Below, one piece after another: positions 1 through 11,676 of a stretch of DNA of 64,000 bases. The translations under genes and the position numbers were made by a program. How positions within the stretch are numbered: the first letter of the stretch is position 1; the number at the start of each line of letters is the position of its first letter. Source of the stretch: Symbiodinium kawagutii (Eukaryota; Sar; Dinophyceae; Suessiales; Symbiodiniaceae); NCBI GenBank assembly GCA_009767595.1, contig VSDK01013179.1, positions 255,452 through 319,451 on the forward strand. Reading direction: 5' to 3'. The notes under the pieces were generated by a model. That model made no database searches and was not told where the DNA came from. It saw nothing but the letters and a program-made list of their open reading frames with translations.

Positions 1-44
1 TACAAAAGACCACCCACAACGACTGGTCGCCACTGCTAGGCTAC

Positions 45-104
45 GCCGCCTCGTAGAGAGCGAGGCAACTGGTCAGGGGCATCGGTCTCCAGCAAGAGAC
101 GGTC
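45..104 (-). CDS. TatD-like gene, exon carrying the ETDAP motif
   Basis: Reads DRLLLETDAPDQLP and six more residues in 20 codons after acceptor TTCAG. The ETDAP segment is the C-terminal signature of TatD hydrolases and its Asp is a catalytic or metal-site residue. The donor may be GT (exon ends at 45) or GC a few bases earlier (about 51). The frame meets TAG just after the proposed donor, so the protein must continue in an exon left of the window. Confidence 0.72.
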
Positions 105-3100
105 CTGAACTCACGCCGCGGATGATGAAGTAGCCATGGTTAGTAGCAGTTGATAGTGATCGTCAATAGTAGTTAGTAGTGATGCTTGGGAGGGGTCAAC
201 AATGGTTAATAGTGGTAAATAGTCTCCATGTTTATATTAGTACGGTAGGGGTTACTTATATTGGTGGTTAATAGTAGTTAGTAGTGATGGTTGATAGGGG
301 TTAATAAGGGTGAATAGTACTGAATAGTGGTCAACAGTACTTAATAGTGATGGTGAACTGGATAGGGGTTAATAGTAGCTACTAGTAGTGAACTAACAGT
401 AGTTAACTTAGAGTCTTAGAGTAGTTACACTAATAGGGTAATTACAACTATAAAACATAGTCAATAGCAATTAATCCATGTAGCCGCTTGACTATGATGG
501 ATTAAAAACGCTTGACTATGCCAAACTCACGTTTATATGCTTAATAGTAGTTAGTTAAACATGAGCGCTGGTCAACAATAGTGGATAGTTATGATTGTAA
601 TTAGTCCATACTATTGAACCATGATAGTTGATAGTAGTGAAACTGGTGGCTAATAGTTATAAGTAGTTGTAAAAAACAATTCTAAAGATCCGATGGGTCC
701 CCAAAAAACTCTGGAATCAGATCGTTCTGTGGCACTGGTGCCGCGAACAAGGGTTTTGCCCAAACTCGCATCAAAAAGATTCACAAAGCATTGAAAAAAA
801 TCCTCAGGCTGAGACAAATCATTAATGCACATAATTGCACACGTAATTATGGGTATTTCTCAAATCAGTACGCCCAGTTATCATCCAGTTTATTAACCAT
901 TTATAGTACTAAACCTACTAGTACTTGTTTAACCATAAGCTTGTTTATTGTTGTATACTATTTTCCCCTACTACGAACCATTCTTAGAATACATATAAAC
1001 CTAAATTGTGTGTGATTTTCCCCTAGTATGATCCCATTTTATAGTAGGTACCTACTCTTAGCCACTATAAACCACCCATAACCAACCGGGTACCCGGCCC
1101 GGTCGCCCTGGCTGTCGATGCACACGTTTGATTCACCGCGCCTCGGGCACCGCGCGCAAGGTCGCGGCGTGCTTGGGGATGTGGAGGATGGACCTGGCAC
1201 CGAGAGCAACAGCTGAGATGTTGAGATCATGGTTTTTGACCCCAGGACCTGCAGACATGGAATGATATGATTACTATGAATACTAGGTGGCTTATAGATC
1301 CCTTGCTAAAAAAATATTTTTAGTGGTTATATGGTAAATCAATCATATCCCAAAAACACTAAAAACCTAAGTTAGTGGGTATAAGCCATCCAGGAATATC
1401 ATTATCAATCTCATACTGACAGGAGTATGATTCATTGACATGGAGCTGCCAAGCTTTTCAATCATGAGGTACAGTTGGGGGATCAGCGTGATATTGATCG
1501 GAAAAATGGGATCACACAAGGGTGGGTGTCCTGCCAACCGGTCCATTCCGTTGGCTTTACAGCACCACTAAGTTGGATGGGAAATGCTTGGGAAAGTTGC
1601 AAAGCAGTGCTTGAACCACCATGTCATGGTCAGGCCATTTGTGGCAAGAAAGAAATAGAAAGAAGCAACATTTGCGATCCTTTTTGATACTTACGAAGAT
1701 CAGCTATACTTGGGAGATACTCTATCTGATGAAAGTATGGATTCTACCACATGCCATTCTAATGATTCTAATGTTTGAATTGCGTTTGTTGGTGCTCACT
1801 TCTGCCTGCACTTCAGGTCCACATGTGGTGGACATTGCCAAACAAAACAGGTTCTCTCCGTGCATTCTCCGATTTGAAAGGATGCGAAGATTGCTTTGCC
1901 CCCCAGCCATACATGAGCGGCTGCTTTTATTCGTGCAAAATCTCTTGGCCCTAGTTTGCAGGGCGGACCCGGCCTCCTTCAGTTTCAAGACAATAGGAGT
2001 GGATAAAGTCATTTTGGGGTATCTGGTATCTCGTTCAACTAAACCTCATATAGACAGGTGATTGATATGGGCATTGAGATAAACAAATCTCGTTCGGTCA
2101 GGCAGACCCATCTCGTTCACGTTCAAAGCCAACTATCTCGTTCGGTCAGGCGGACCCATCTCGTTCAAAGCCAACTATGGATAAGAAAAAAAAAGATCGC
2201 AAGTCCTTTACTTGGAATAAATTGCACAAATAAAAGCCATTGCTCGCATGTTTGCTCCAGCTCACTAGTCAAAAGCGAACTGGTGAACCATTTATTTACC
2301 AGGATGGGTCATAGTCATAGTGTGTCAAAATAATGAATCCTCCAATACTGAACGCGGAATCGCATACCTATTGTAACAAACTCTAACAACCAATCTACCA
2401 ATCTACCTACCATCCAACCAACCAATCAACCCTCAACTATGCAACCCACCAACCGTACCGCAACGCGACCAGGTGACGCTGAGAAGGAAAAGAAGCAGTT
2501 GAGTTTGCTGAAGGCCTTCACCTCGGTTGGACAGCGCAGCGAACGAACCCGCGTAAGCGCTGATCCACCCAGGGTTCGAGATAGTGAAACCAGCCACGGA
2601 AAGGGAGCTGTTGGTGATGCAGGATAAGAGAACCACCCAAGCAGCAGAGATGACCGGCACGGGAACCAAGTCCACAGGTGGTAGATCAGACTGCAAAGTC
2701 ACACAAAAAAATATACAAGTACAAGACTACATAAATCTATATGTCTGTTTCTCATGAACTCATCCAATACTAGTCATATATCTAAACCAAGCATTTTTGG
2801 GGTTCCCCTATTTTGAGAAACACCTGTGTGTTGGCCCTTTCCTGTCATGGTATGTGTGCTCACCACAAGTTTCATACACCTGTATCATGTACTGACCGTT
2901 TGTGATTTGCGCAGGATCTTGCCAACTGTCAAAATATAAGGCTTCACCAGTGAACACATTGAACCATCATGAACCCTTGTCTTACATGATTTTTCACCAG
3001 TAAGGCACATGAACCATACAAGGTTTCTCAAAACATTGAGGCTTTTGACTGGTGAAGCCATCTTCCCAAAAATCTTGACTTTCATAAACTTTCATATTTC

Positions 3101-5531
3101 ACAAAAACCTAGTGCTGGTATCATAACCCATGGAGAATGAACCTCAGGTGACCTGAGCTGCTAATTGCAATCCTCCTGGCGAAGCCAAATGAATATACAA
3201 CTGGTTGGCTCTTTACTGGTTTTATGGTGATCGTATGGTGTTTCTAAGGGTCTTAATGGGGTTATAATGGCTAATAGTGGTTCTGAATAGGGAAAATAAG
3301 CAACAAAAATAGGGGAGACACCAACTACATGGTAGGGGATGATAGTGGTTTCATGAGGGATTACAATGGTGAATAATAGGAGATCACCAACAATGATGGT
3401 TAAACGGCTACGAGATGCTAGTTTCTCAAAATAGGGGTACTCCAAACTTATGGTTGGTTTATTACTATAACTAATTAGTTCATATTATATAGGATGATAA
3501 GTTGGGGGGTCCTCTAGGGCTTGAGAAACACCCATAAGCCAATAGCAGTGTACGTTGGTACTGTAGGTTCCAGATGCTCAAACCCATGATTCTGAAGGCC
3601 TGAATCCCAAGAAACATATTGATAAACCAATGGTCAGTAGTCATAGCTTGCACTAGACTTATATCTGGGGCGGCTGCCAAGCAAAGCAGTGGTTTTGAGA
3701 TAACCATCAAATTCGCCCAAGCGTTGTTGGCTGATTCCAATAGATTATCCATCAGCAAAGGTAGTACCTCCAAACCTTTGCTTTTCGAATTTCAGAGGAT
3801 CGTTCGTGAGTGGTTTGCGGGTACACCGATGGGGATTCGTGGATTTCTTCTGGCAAGGTGAGCGAAGGCCGAGTCATAGTCCAAGTGCCATACACTCAAA
3901 GCCTGAAAGTTGAAAAGATAAGCTAGAAAAAGAAGGTCACTCCTCACCGTCTAGATAATGGTAGATCCATATTGACAAACCGCTCTCAATATTATCATAA
4001 GTAAATTTGGTGATCTACCAACAAAAATGGGGGTATGAACTCAGGGATATCCCATTATTGCATGATGAAACATTCAGTGCCTGGTTCTCCTCATGATTCA
4101 AAGCTTGAGAACCTCCAGCAGTTCTTCTCCTAGCGAAACAGTGACCCCAGCTTTCGGCTCACACAACCTATTAAAGCACTAGTTAATCATCATGTTTTCA
4201 ACCAACCATGATTAACAACCAGGATAACGATTTATCAACAAGCATGTGATTGGGATTGAGTGAATATAGAACAACCAGGATAATGATGTGATCACAATAA
4301 CAAAGACTAAGATAATGATTAATTGACAAGGATGACAATATATACTGGAATCTTGATAAAGCAATAACATAGCATGATGAGTTAGCAACATACCAAGGAT
4401 TAACATACAATAACAAGCATGATTAACAACATTGACCATAGCCACAGTGAGTTAGCTACCAGCCCAGCCACCTGTGGAAGGGGAAACTGGAACGACAAAA
4501 TCAACATAGAGCTTACCAGCTTACGCAGGAGGCCAAGGCAATCTTACGGTTCATGGTTGTCCCAAAAATGTGTGCAAGTCAGAAGTATTGGTTGCTTGAC
4601 GTGCGAAAGTCAATCAACCAACCAGCCCTAACAATAAATCTAGTTTTTATCTTCAACAACAAAAGGTAAGAAACCCATAATCCATCCCATTTCATCCAAA
4701 ACAATGAAACATGTTAGATCCTGATTTCTTTCCCAAACGGTGATCATCGTCCTACGAGTGCCGCAGCGCCCCACCACCACCAGGGGACACCACCGAAACC
4801 ACCAGCGGCTGGGCATCCGGGCCATGTCCACGCTGCCGCAATAAGAGTGAAGCCTTGGATGCACATGAAAATGTCAGAATTCGCGCACGGTTTCCATGGT
4901 TTTAAAGGGGATTCCAATGGCTTGTAGTGGTTACACTTAGGGGAAAATAAGGAACAAAAACAGGGGAGATATGAACTAGGTAACTAGATGGTGTTTTCTC
5001 AAAATAGCTAGGGGGTGATGATGGTTTTATGAGGATTATAATGGTGAATACTAGGAGATAATCACCAACAATGATGGTGAAACAGCTACTAGATGGTGAT
5101 TCTCAAAATAGTTTTACTCCACGCTTATGGTTGATTTACTACTATAAATCATTATATAATATTAAAATATAAAGGATGATAACGGGGGGGTTCCCTATTT
5201 TGAGAAACCGCTATATGGATTCGCAGAAATGAAGAATAGTTAAACTTAAAGGCGTTACAATGATTGAAGAAAGGTTGATCTGCTGTTCGCTTACAGCTCC
5301 TTAAGTTGCGAAATCATATCATGTATTGTGATATGAACAGTTTCACAAATCCAAACTGCAATCCAGCAGCTGAAAATCAGCACGACTACTAGTAGCATGC
5401 ATGTGCCCAACCGTCGGCGTCATCCATCAGTGGTGAAGCCCCAAGAAATGACGTTACCTTGAGGCGCTTGGGGGTACAAACAACCCCAGTCGTTTATGGT
5501 CCCACGACCAAACCCGGCGACCTCCACCAAT
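45..5531 (-). CDS. TatD-family metal-dependent hydrolase, split gene (3' end outside window)
   Basis: Five minus-strand exons (5531-5458, 4853-4823, 2521-2478, 1193-1142, 104-45) join in phase into a polypeptide with the landmarks of the C-terminal half of TatD enzymes, in the family's order: an HSYxGS motif, then FSFS, then a VPxDRLLLETDAP motif. TatD proteins are TIM-barrel, metal-dependent phosphohydrolases, many with DNase activity. The joined length from HSY to ETDAP is close to that of plant and algal members as I remember them. Donors are GT, GC, GT and GC in order; acceptors are AAG, GAG, CAG and CAG followed by G. Introns are 604, 2301, 1284 and 1037 bp and hold family A and D elements. 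The N-terminal DxHxH half is not securely located, and no stop codon belonging to this gene is seen before the window edge. The family call is firm; exact borders are inferred. Confidence 0.7.
130..660. repeat. TAGTGGTTAATAG-type degenerate tract (intron of TatD-like gene)
   Basis: Loose repeats of TAGT, GGTTAATAG and GGTCAATAG with no clear unit length. No coding signal seen. Confidence 0.6.
1142..1193 (-). CDS. TatD-like gene, exon before ETDAP
   Basis: Reads SILHIPKHAATLRAVPE, flanked by acceptor GGTGCCAG|G and GC donor GAG|GCGCGG. Joined in phase to the next exon it gives VPEDRLLLETDAP, with the same spacing as VPxDRLLLETD in the family. If a GT donor five bases further on is used instead, the phase is lost; this is the reason for choosing GC. 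Confidence 0.68.
1283..1393 (+). mobile_element. Family D inverted-repeat element
   Basis: 111 bp with ends CTAGGTGGCTTATA / TATAAGCCATCCAG, flanked by direct GAATA. Differs at only 3 positions from the copy at 55111-55221. Lies in the intron between two TatD-like exons. Confidence 0.8.
2478..2521 (-). CDS. TatD-like gene, FSFS exon
   Basis: 44 nt reading VKAFSKLNCFFSFS between acceptor CCGAG|G and donor GC|GTCACC. In TatD proteins the FSFS/FSISG strand follows the HSxxGS motif at this distance. A longer minus-strand frame covering 2433-2702 overlaps it but lacks any family match, so I treat that frame as a shadow. Confidence 0.62.
2744..2824 (+). mobile_element. Family A element, degenerate 5' end
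   Basis: Ends CCCCTATTTTGAGAAACACC; the left repeat is eroded. In the intron between TatD-like exons. Confidence 0.6.
3420..3533 (+). mobile_element. Family A element
   Basis: Left repeat GTTTCTCAAAATAGGGG, right repeat GGGGTCCTCTAGGGCTTGAG. Preceded from about 3235 by a longer repeat also found at 4900-5094 and 36730-36850. Confidence 0.7.
4823..4853 (-). CDS. TatD-like gene, HSYCGS exon
   Basis: 31 nt reading LHSYCGSVDM, after acceptor CCAAG|G and before GC donor ATG|GCCCGG. HSxxGS is the TatD segment carrying a metal-binding His. The join SVDM+VKAFSK resembles the family pattern SAEMVKAL. The 2.3 kb intron to the next exon contains at least two family A elements. Confidence 0.62.
5095..5211 (+). 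mobile_element. Family A element
   Basis: Inverted repeats TTCTCAAAATAG / CTATTTTGAGAAACC, with the same upstream companion sequence as 3235-3420. Confidence 0.7.
5458..5531 (-). CDS. TatD-like gene, probable exon upstream of HSYCGS
   Basis: 74 nt with a good acceptor (pyrimidine-rich, CCACAG) and a strong donor AAG|GTAACG. The frame RRVWSWDHKRLG...VPPSASR joins in phase to LHSYCGS. TatD proteins carry a conserved His-Cys here (RPxSxHC); it is not visible in this reading, so either the protein has diverged or part of the exon is misread. An earlier donor (TTTG|GTCGTG) would give a shorter exon that also joins in phase. Confidence 0.36.
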
Positions 5532-5641
5532 CTGTGGATGCAAAAGGAAGAATGGTAGATCGGTAAATCCACAAAGCCATAAACCACCACTCAGTTTACC
5601 AAATCTGGTGGTTTCCCATCGGTAAATTCACGTGGTTAGAC

Positions 5642-5676
5642 AGGCCTCTGAGCCCATGCAAGCAGCAGCAGCCAAA
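5642..5676 (-). CDS. Possible TatD-like gene exon (helix before the HC strand)
   Basis: 35 nt reading WLLLLAWAQRP between acceptor ATGCAG and donor CCT|GTCTAA. It fits the hydrophobic helix ending in RP that precedes the HC strand in TatD proteins, and its phase agrees with the exon at 5458-5531. The peptide is short and of simple composition, so support is weak. Confidence 0.28.
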
Positions 5677-6043
5677 CTGCATTTTCTTCTACTTGCCCGC
5701 TGGACTGGTTCATGAGTTGCACTTGCTACAACTTTTGTCAACGTAGGAGAAGCGGACATAGCTTCTATGGGGAGCAAAGAAACATGTCCTTCTCCGGTAC
5801 CATGATGAGCAAGTGGTCAATGGGCATTCCGATGTCAGGCATTGCAACCATCTCAAACAACTAAAGTATGTGTCCATATGTGTCCAATCCTAACATTTAG
5901 TTTATGCCGGCTGCATTCCCACATTGAGTTCAGGCCGGCCCAGCTCAGTTTGTAGTGATGCTCGCAATAAATTACGAAAAGCAATGTTCATAATATGCAA
6001 GGGGAAAGGCAATGTTTGACAACTTGTGTTGCTAATTTCACAT

Positions 6044-6160
6044 ACAGTAGTGGGTCAAAACCCCGTACCCCTGGTTCCACTATCATTAGCCATTGTTTCC
6101 CTTGTTATTCTTAGTTTATATCCCCCAATAGTTGGTTGATGAATATTGACCCATAGCCAT
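6044..6160 (+). mobile_element. Family B element
   Basis: GTAGTGGGTCAAAACCCCGT ... GAATATTGACCCATAGCCA, followed by TA. Confidence 0.8.
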
Positions 6161-6214
6161 ATCTGAATGTTCTGAAGTGCTGACACCATCCTAGGGGGTT
6201 CCAGGTTGCTAGTC

Positions 6215-6313
6215 GAAGCCGTCAGCGGTAATGATCGACCGCGGTTTGTGATCCAGTCGCAACAGTCTCTTTTCGAGCGATAGACTCAGCAACTCATCCA
6301 TGAAGTCATCGTC
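6215..6313 (-). CDS. Candidate exon, DDDFMDELLSLSLEKRLL frame
   Basis: An open minus-strand frame after acceptor GGGATAG|G with balanced composition, ending in ITADGF, followed by a possible GA donor or, if read through, an Asp codon and then TAG. Its position and shape resemble the segment before GExGLD in TatD enzymes, but the Glu of that motif is absent. It may be a further TatD-like exon or the end of another gene. Confidence 0.27.
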
Positions 6314-6387
6314 CTATCCCGCCTGATTCCATAGTGGTTGATGAGGTGGCTGATTTTTTGGTCTATCCGATCCCGTTTCATTGTCAC

Positions 6388-6453
6388 GGAAGATTCTCCA
6401 GGATCATCTTGTGTAGCACTCGATGGATGATATCCTTGTGACCGCGTTCTATC
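6388..6453 (-). CDS. Candidate exon, unidentified
   Basis: 66 nt reading IERGHKDIIHRVLHKMILEN between acceptor CTTCAG|G and donor CC|GTGACA. The peptide looks helical and charged. Acceptor followed by G and a GT donor match the exons identified downstream. No family recognised. Confidence 0.28.
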
Positions 6454-8382
6454 CTGAAGTCTTACGGTAATGCTAATTCCATTGGACAATTTAGATAGTT
6501 ATTCTAGTGATTTCACTAGAGAACTAATTGCTTGGATAAATTACAGTAGAATTGTACAGTACTGTAGTGATCTCACCAGTTCCAGAACATCTTAAAGCTG
6601 TCAAGCAAAATTTGATGAGATCACAAGAATTACTTGGATATGTTCCCATCTTTGAGTTGGTGTGACCTATCATCAGTTGAGAGTGGTTCATTCCCTAGTT
6701 GGCCATATACGTATCGAACTATATATATATATTTTTATTTATATACATCTTGATACATAAATATATGTTTGGCATTGTATGGCTATGTTCATTTCTGCTA
6801 AAGCTGGTTGTAGTCCGGGAGGTGTATTTCGGAATAGTTGCGGTTTTTTCTCACCATCAACAAGACTACCCGGTATAGCCTGACAGTGCTTCAAAAGATG
6901 GCGCGGTGATGCATGATTACAAGGAATTCATATGAACCCATAATATGTCACTCCCGAAGCATGATGATTGTTAACAATCAATCAGTGATGGTTTGTTCAT
7001 GATTCGGTTGGTTGGTGACTATTGTTAAGAGACCCCTATGGTATCTACCCCCTTTGGGTGTAGTATAGGTACAGTATATGCACAACCTAGGTCCAAGAAC
7101 TGCATCCATTCTAATACTAAGCACTTCTCAATTGTTCCCCTTTGCTAGTCGGTCTCATCCCCTGATATCAAAGGCCTTGACCCTCCTCCAGTTGACATCT
7201 GTGCCTCACAGACAGTCCAGCACGCTTGAGTGGCAGAACGCGTACGTAGTTGCACCATGTGGCGGAACAGGCATGTGAGGTTTCCGTGGGCTCCGTAGGC
7301 TCTTGGAGACGCAAACACATGTTGAATGATGATGTAATGATGAACAGTCAATGGTTCGTTGATAATATAATTATGATTATACATGATCACATGTTACTAA
7401 ATGATCCTAACCATGTTTGTTGATGAATCGTAATGATGAGTAAGAATATATGTTCAATTGACATGGTCATCGACATGTTTATTGACATGATGATTCACAG
7501 GGTTATTGATGGCTATGAATGATGGTTTGGAATGGACAATTATCAATAATCAAACCCGTTTTTCTCATGGGAAGTCTAAGATGTGAATAAACCACCATAA
7601 GCTTAGCAGTAAATAGTCTGTGTTTCGCCATCAAATATGCGGCGATCCATTCAGAGTTGGATCTTGAATTGCTTGAGTTCAATCAAGACAAACATGTGAC
7701 AGCAATCGCTCTTCGGACTTGGAAAACGAAAGGATTCACACCAGCCAGCCATGTTCTTAACAACCCTCTGGGGGGCAATGATCACTGTCCAAAGCCTACA
7801 AAAACCCTAGAAATATTTCTGTATTGGTCATACCAAAACCATTTGGCAATGGAACATCGTCACAGCGCTCTAGAAATGGTGGTAAAGTCATGGGAAAACC
7901 AACCAGTGACATCGAGGACCGCAGATCTACTCGCGTTCCATGTTGCGGGCTGGACCGCCGTGGCTGGGCCTTTCGAAGGCCCCAAAGAGTTCTCGCTCTC
8001 ACTCCGCGCCAGCAGGTGGCAGCCAGGGGGCCGGGCTCTGAGCCCGTGGCCATGCTGAGTTTTATGCCAGATTTAAGTTGGAGACCAGCTAAACCACGAG
8101 GCAGGGCCCAGGTTCGAAGTATGGATTTCTAAAGGTCATACAGCATGTCTAGCCATGCTTACACCAACAATCATCAGTATAAATCATTGTTCGAACCAGT
8201 GTTCTAAAAATTGCTATAAGATATTGTTGAAAACCATAGTTATTGCTCGGCTTTCTAACCATTCCTAACCAGTCAGACTGCTCCTACTAAAAATCTATCG
8301 TACTAGTATTGATCGTTATACATGACTTTGAATAACAGTGAATTAAGAGCTTTGGGACCTTCTACGGAGGCTTACTAGTCAG

Positions 8383-8445
8383 AAGTTGGCCCCACCCAAA
8401 GCTGTCCAAGAAATCCAAGGAGACCAATCTCATGTGTCTGGACAG
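8383..8445 (+). CDS. Candidate exon, lysine-rich
   Basis: Plus-strand frame SWPHPKLSKKSKETNLMCLD between acceptor GTCAG and donor ACAG|GTCATA. 13 of its 17 codons from CAC on end in G or C. The complementary strand is also open over this island, so strand is not certain. It would start a run of plus-strand islands reaching 16.8 kb. Confidence 0.28.
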
Positions 8446-8744
8446 GTCATAGATTCCTGGCATGGCATGTGGCACGTCCTGGCACCACCACGGCTGCGGT
8501 GGTTAAAAAGTAGTGTCTCTTGAAATCACTTCCGTCGCTGCAACAGCACTTCTGACTCAGTGAAAAGAACAAGTCGTAGGATCCTGTGGTTCTTTTTACC
8601 GCTTTTCAATGCTCTGGATCTTTTTTTTGAAGCTTAACAAATTCTCAAAATCCAAAAGCTTTACTCTATAGGGCTGGGAAACCTTTTGAATCTAGATAAT
8701 GAATAAACTTACAAACTATTCAGTCTGCTGTGCTGGAGAATTAG

Positions 8745-8886
8745 GCGACCGCATCCATCTGTCAAACACTTCGCGTTGCCGTGCTCCGCTGCACCTGCCC
8801 TCCGTGGATGAAACAAGTCGACGGTCGCTTGTTCACTACGGGTGTTCCCACGACCCTTGTGATGTCTGGAGTCGCCCTGATACTGG
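8745..8886 (+). CDS. Candidate exon with a hydrophobic segment
   Basis: 142 nt after acceptor GAATTAG|G and before donor CTGG|GTAGTA. The frame includes PPWMKQVDGRLFTTG and ends in a hydrophobic stretch (TTLVMSGVALIL) that could be a membrane segment. Another plus-strand frame is open here too. No family recognised. Confidence 0.3.
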
Positions 8887-9087
8887 GTAGTACTCCTGGG
8901 TAATCACATTTTTTCACTTGATCATTGTTGGTCACTCAGCGTTATAATCAAAGAGCTTATGCGCCAATCCTGGTAGATTCGTAAGCCCCAGATATTCAGA
9001 TCAACAAAGACCCCAACACCCTACAACCACAACAGCACCACAAAACCACCGGCTTGCCGAGGGAAGTTCACCGCTGCGAATGACTAG

Positions 9088-9193
9088 TGCCCTAAGTTGA
9101 TTTACAAGCTGGAGCTACGGCAGCTGTGGTTGATGCTTGGGATAGGCCTTCTTCACGATGCAACCCGAGCTCTTGAGAAATACCATCGAGCTG
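9088..9193 (+). CDS. Candidate exon, helical
   Basis: 106 nt plus-strand frame CPKLIYKLELRQLWLMLG followed by a HDATRALEKYHRA segment, after acceptor GACTAG and before donor GCTG|GTTATG. Amphipathic and protein-like. No family recognised. Confidence 0.28.
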
Positions 9194-9614
9194 GTTATGT
9201 TTCCAGCCATGTACCTCAAACAAGCTAGTTGGTTGCTTTTTCAGTAGCTCTTGAGTTCTGTACCTCAAACACCGGGTTTCTTTGCTGCTAAAAATTCAAA
9301 GGCTTCATTGGGGAAGTAATTGATCTATTGCCAGCCGCCGGAAGACTGGTAGTTCCACAACTTCGCACAGGCGGTAGGGTGGGCGGATGGGAATCTGCAT
9401 GATTAATGGACAGGACTCACCACTTTCACACAAAATTTCACACGCATGCACATGTTTGCATGCAAAGAATATGTAGATGCACATATATGTACATGTATAC
9501 TTATGTTGTATTTGTAGTTATATGTGGTTACATACCGGTTCAGTACATTTCAGGTATAGATCTATACTTATGCAGTGTTACCCTGTAAGTGTTTGCAAAC
9601 ATTATTTCTGTGTA

Positions 9615-9659
9615 GGTCGATAGATAGATAGATAGATGGATAGATAGATAGATAGATAC

Positions 9660-9697
<38 letters not shown>

Positions 9698-9718
9698 CAG
9701 TAGATAGATAGGTAGATT
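9615..9718. repeat. (GATA)n microsatellite
   Basis: About 100 bp of GATA/GATG/GATAC units with few interruptions. Its translation gives Tyr-Leu-Ser-Ile repeats that are not a protein. Confidence 0.95.
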
Positions 9719-10016
9719 TGTAGAAGATAGCTCGAGGTCTTGAGATTCGCAAAGGACACATCATGTAGCCCCAGTTGGATATCCAAAGAATCTATAGCCA
9801 GTGGATGGATGGTTTACTACAAGATAAATGGCATGGCACCACTGGACTTATGCCAACCCTGGATTAATAAACCAGTAGTTGATTTGGAGGGCTTATCCCC
9901 CAAGTTCGCCAACTGGTTTCCATAAAAAAGTACCCTCCGCAATTTACAAAACCTGTGGAATGTAGCTTCATCCGCAATTAAGATTACCAGCTGAGTTGGT
10001 TCCAGTCTTCACTGTA

Positions 10017-10132
10017 TGGTGGCTTCTTAAAATAGGGGTACCCTTAAATCACCCAATATCAACCATTTATAATTTATAGTACTAAAACAACCATTTTGAT
10101 CCATTTTGCGGGTAGCCTATTTTGAGAAACTA
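10017..10132 (+). mobile_element. Family A element
   Basis: TGGTGGCTTCTTAAAATAGG left end, CCTATTTTGAGAAAC right end. Confidence 0.75.
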
Positions 10133-10413
10133 CACAATGTTAATCAAATCTCTGGGTCCATTGCTGGACCATGACCTGACAATCACCGAACACGGAGCGC
10201 GGCGGCTTTACTGCGGCTTTAAAATCCGGCGTGACCGAACTCAGTCTGGTTCTGCCTGCTGTGCTGCTCACTGGTTGACATTGCCCATGTTGTTGTATCT
10301 ACACCCAGCACATCCACAACATGGCAATGTACATAAAATACCTAGAAAATTTGTATCGTTTAAGTACAAAACACTTGCAAACATTGACCAAGTCGGTTTT
10401 GCTTGAGGACCAG

Positions 10414-10489
10414 GACAAATCCCGGGCAAAATTATGTTGCCACCTATCAGTTCTGGGCGGACTTTATCATCCGCTGCATGCTCCGACCA
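10414..10489 (+). CDS. Candidate exon, YQFWADFIIRCMLRP frame
   Basis: Plus-strand frame opening after acceptor GACCAG|G, reading TNPGQNYVATYQFWADF and on to a TAG. Codons of the second half nearly all end in G or C. The donor is not clear (a GC donor inside is possible). The minus strand is also open. Confidence 0.26.
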
Positions 10490-11193
10490 TAGGGACTGAT
10501 GTCTGCAAGATACGCGCTGCCAGGGTCGAGACCAATACTGTCAACAGTTTTAATGCTTTCAAGAACCTGTGAGTGGACAAATAAACAAAACATGATGCTT
10601 TTACAGGATGCTTAAAAACAGGACAATGGATTGGTACATTAGCATTGAAAATGTTTTATCGATACAGAACATGATGCTTGTACCACACATCCACAGAAAA
10701 ACAGTGCTGAAGGAAAGCAGATCCCCGGCGGGTATAGAAACCCCAAGTCCAAGACTAACAAGCGCGACATGGAACTGCGATGATGGTGACCCTGGCAGGT
10801 CCTAGTACCACTTCAAAGCTTGGATTCCCAGTGTGGATCCCTGACTGTTTTGGGGGGGCCCAACCTCTACGAAGGCGATGGTCGTTTCAATGCGTCATGC
10901 CAGTGCGAGTCAGCTTTCCCAGCTACCTTGAAATAGGTCACAGTGTGTAAGTGAACCCGTTCCAAAGGCACCTAAAAAAAGGCTCCAAGATACTCCGGTA
11001 TACAAAAAGTCATTGCTCCTGCTGACTCTGTCACATTTGTGATTTTTCGGGTAGCAACAAAAACAACAAAACGTCTCGGAAACTTCATTTTTGTACGTGT
11101 GTATAAAAAAATATCCTGAATGGATGCTAATAAATTATGCTAATCATGCTCCACCATGCTACATCTACCAAGCTAATTTCCTTCTAAAAACAG

Positions 11194-11278
11194 GTCACCA
11201 GCCACAGGGGTTTGACGCTCACCAATTCCTTCTGGTCACATATATAGTTGAGCTCAGCGAAAACATCGGCTGCTGTTG
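11194..11278 (+). CDS. Candidate exon, strong splice sites
   Basis: 85 nt with acceptor AAACAG|G and a textbook donor TGTTG|GTAAGG. Reads HQPQGFDAHQFLLVTYIVEL then SENIGCC. One of the better-defined plus-strand islands; no family recognised. Confidence 0.4.
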
Positions 11279-11676
11279 GTAAGGATCATAGGCCATGCTG
11301 ACGGAGTATCAGCCATATGGCATATGATCTGCCCACTGTTGATATTGTAACCATGCGGACAATCCACCATTTGCATAGATGTGTTACTCTCAATCATCAT
11401 GGTTCTAAATCTTATTGAGCTGGATCGCCCTCAAAGATACAATCATCACAAACCACTATTCACCACTATGAACTATTATAAAGACCTGGCAACTCTTTTC
11501 GAGAGTTCTTACTCCCCCTTGTTGATCATGGCAATCTTGCCAACCACTACATAGCGCCACAGCAAGTCCTTCCGCAACTCCCCGGATGGAACCGGGAACC
11601 CACCAGTTGCCAGCTGATGCGACCCGTGCTCGTCGATGATGGAAAGCCAAGGAAACGATGCATTTCGATGATCTGG

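Noticed and set aside
2433..2702. 89-codon minus-strand membrane-like ORF
   Set aside because: The TatD-like FSFS exon uses another frame of the same bases, and homology favours that frame.
7657..8132. Plus-strand ORFs of 133 and 102 codons and an 85-codon minus ORF in the GC-rich island at 7.9-8.1 kb
   Set aside because: All frames are open because of base composition; none had convincing borders or a family match, so no call was made.
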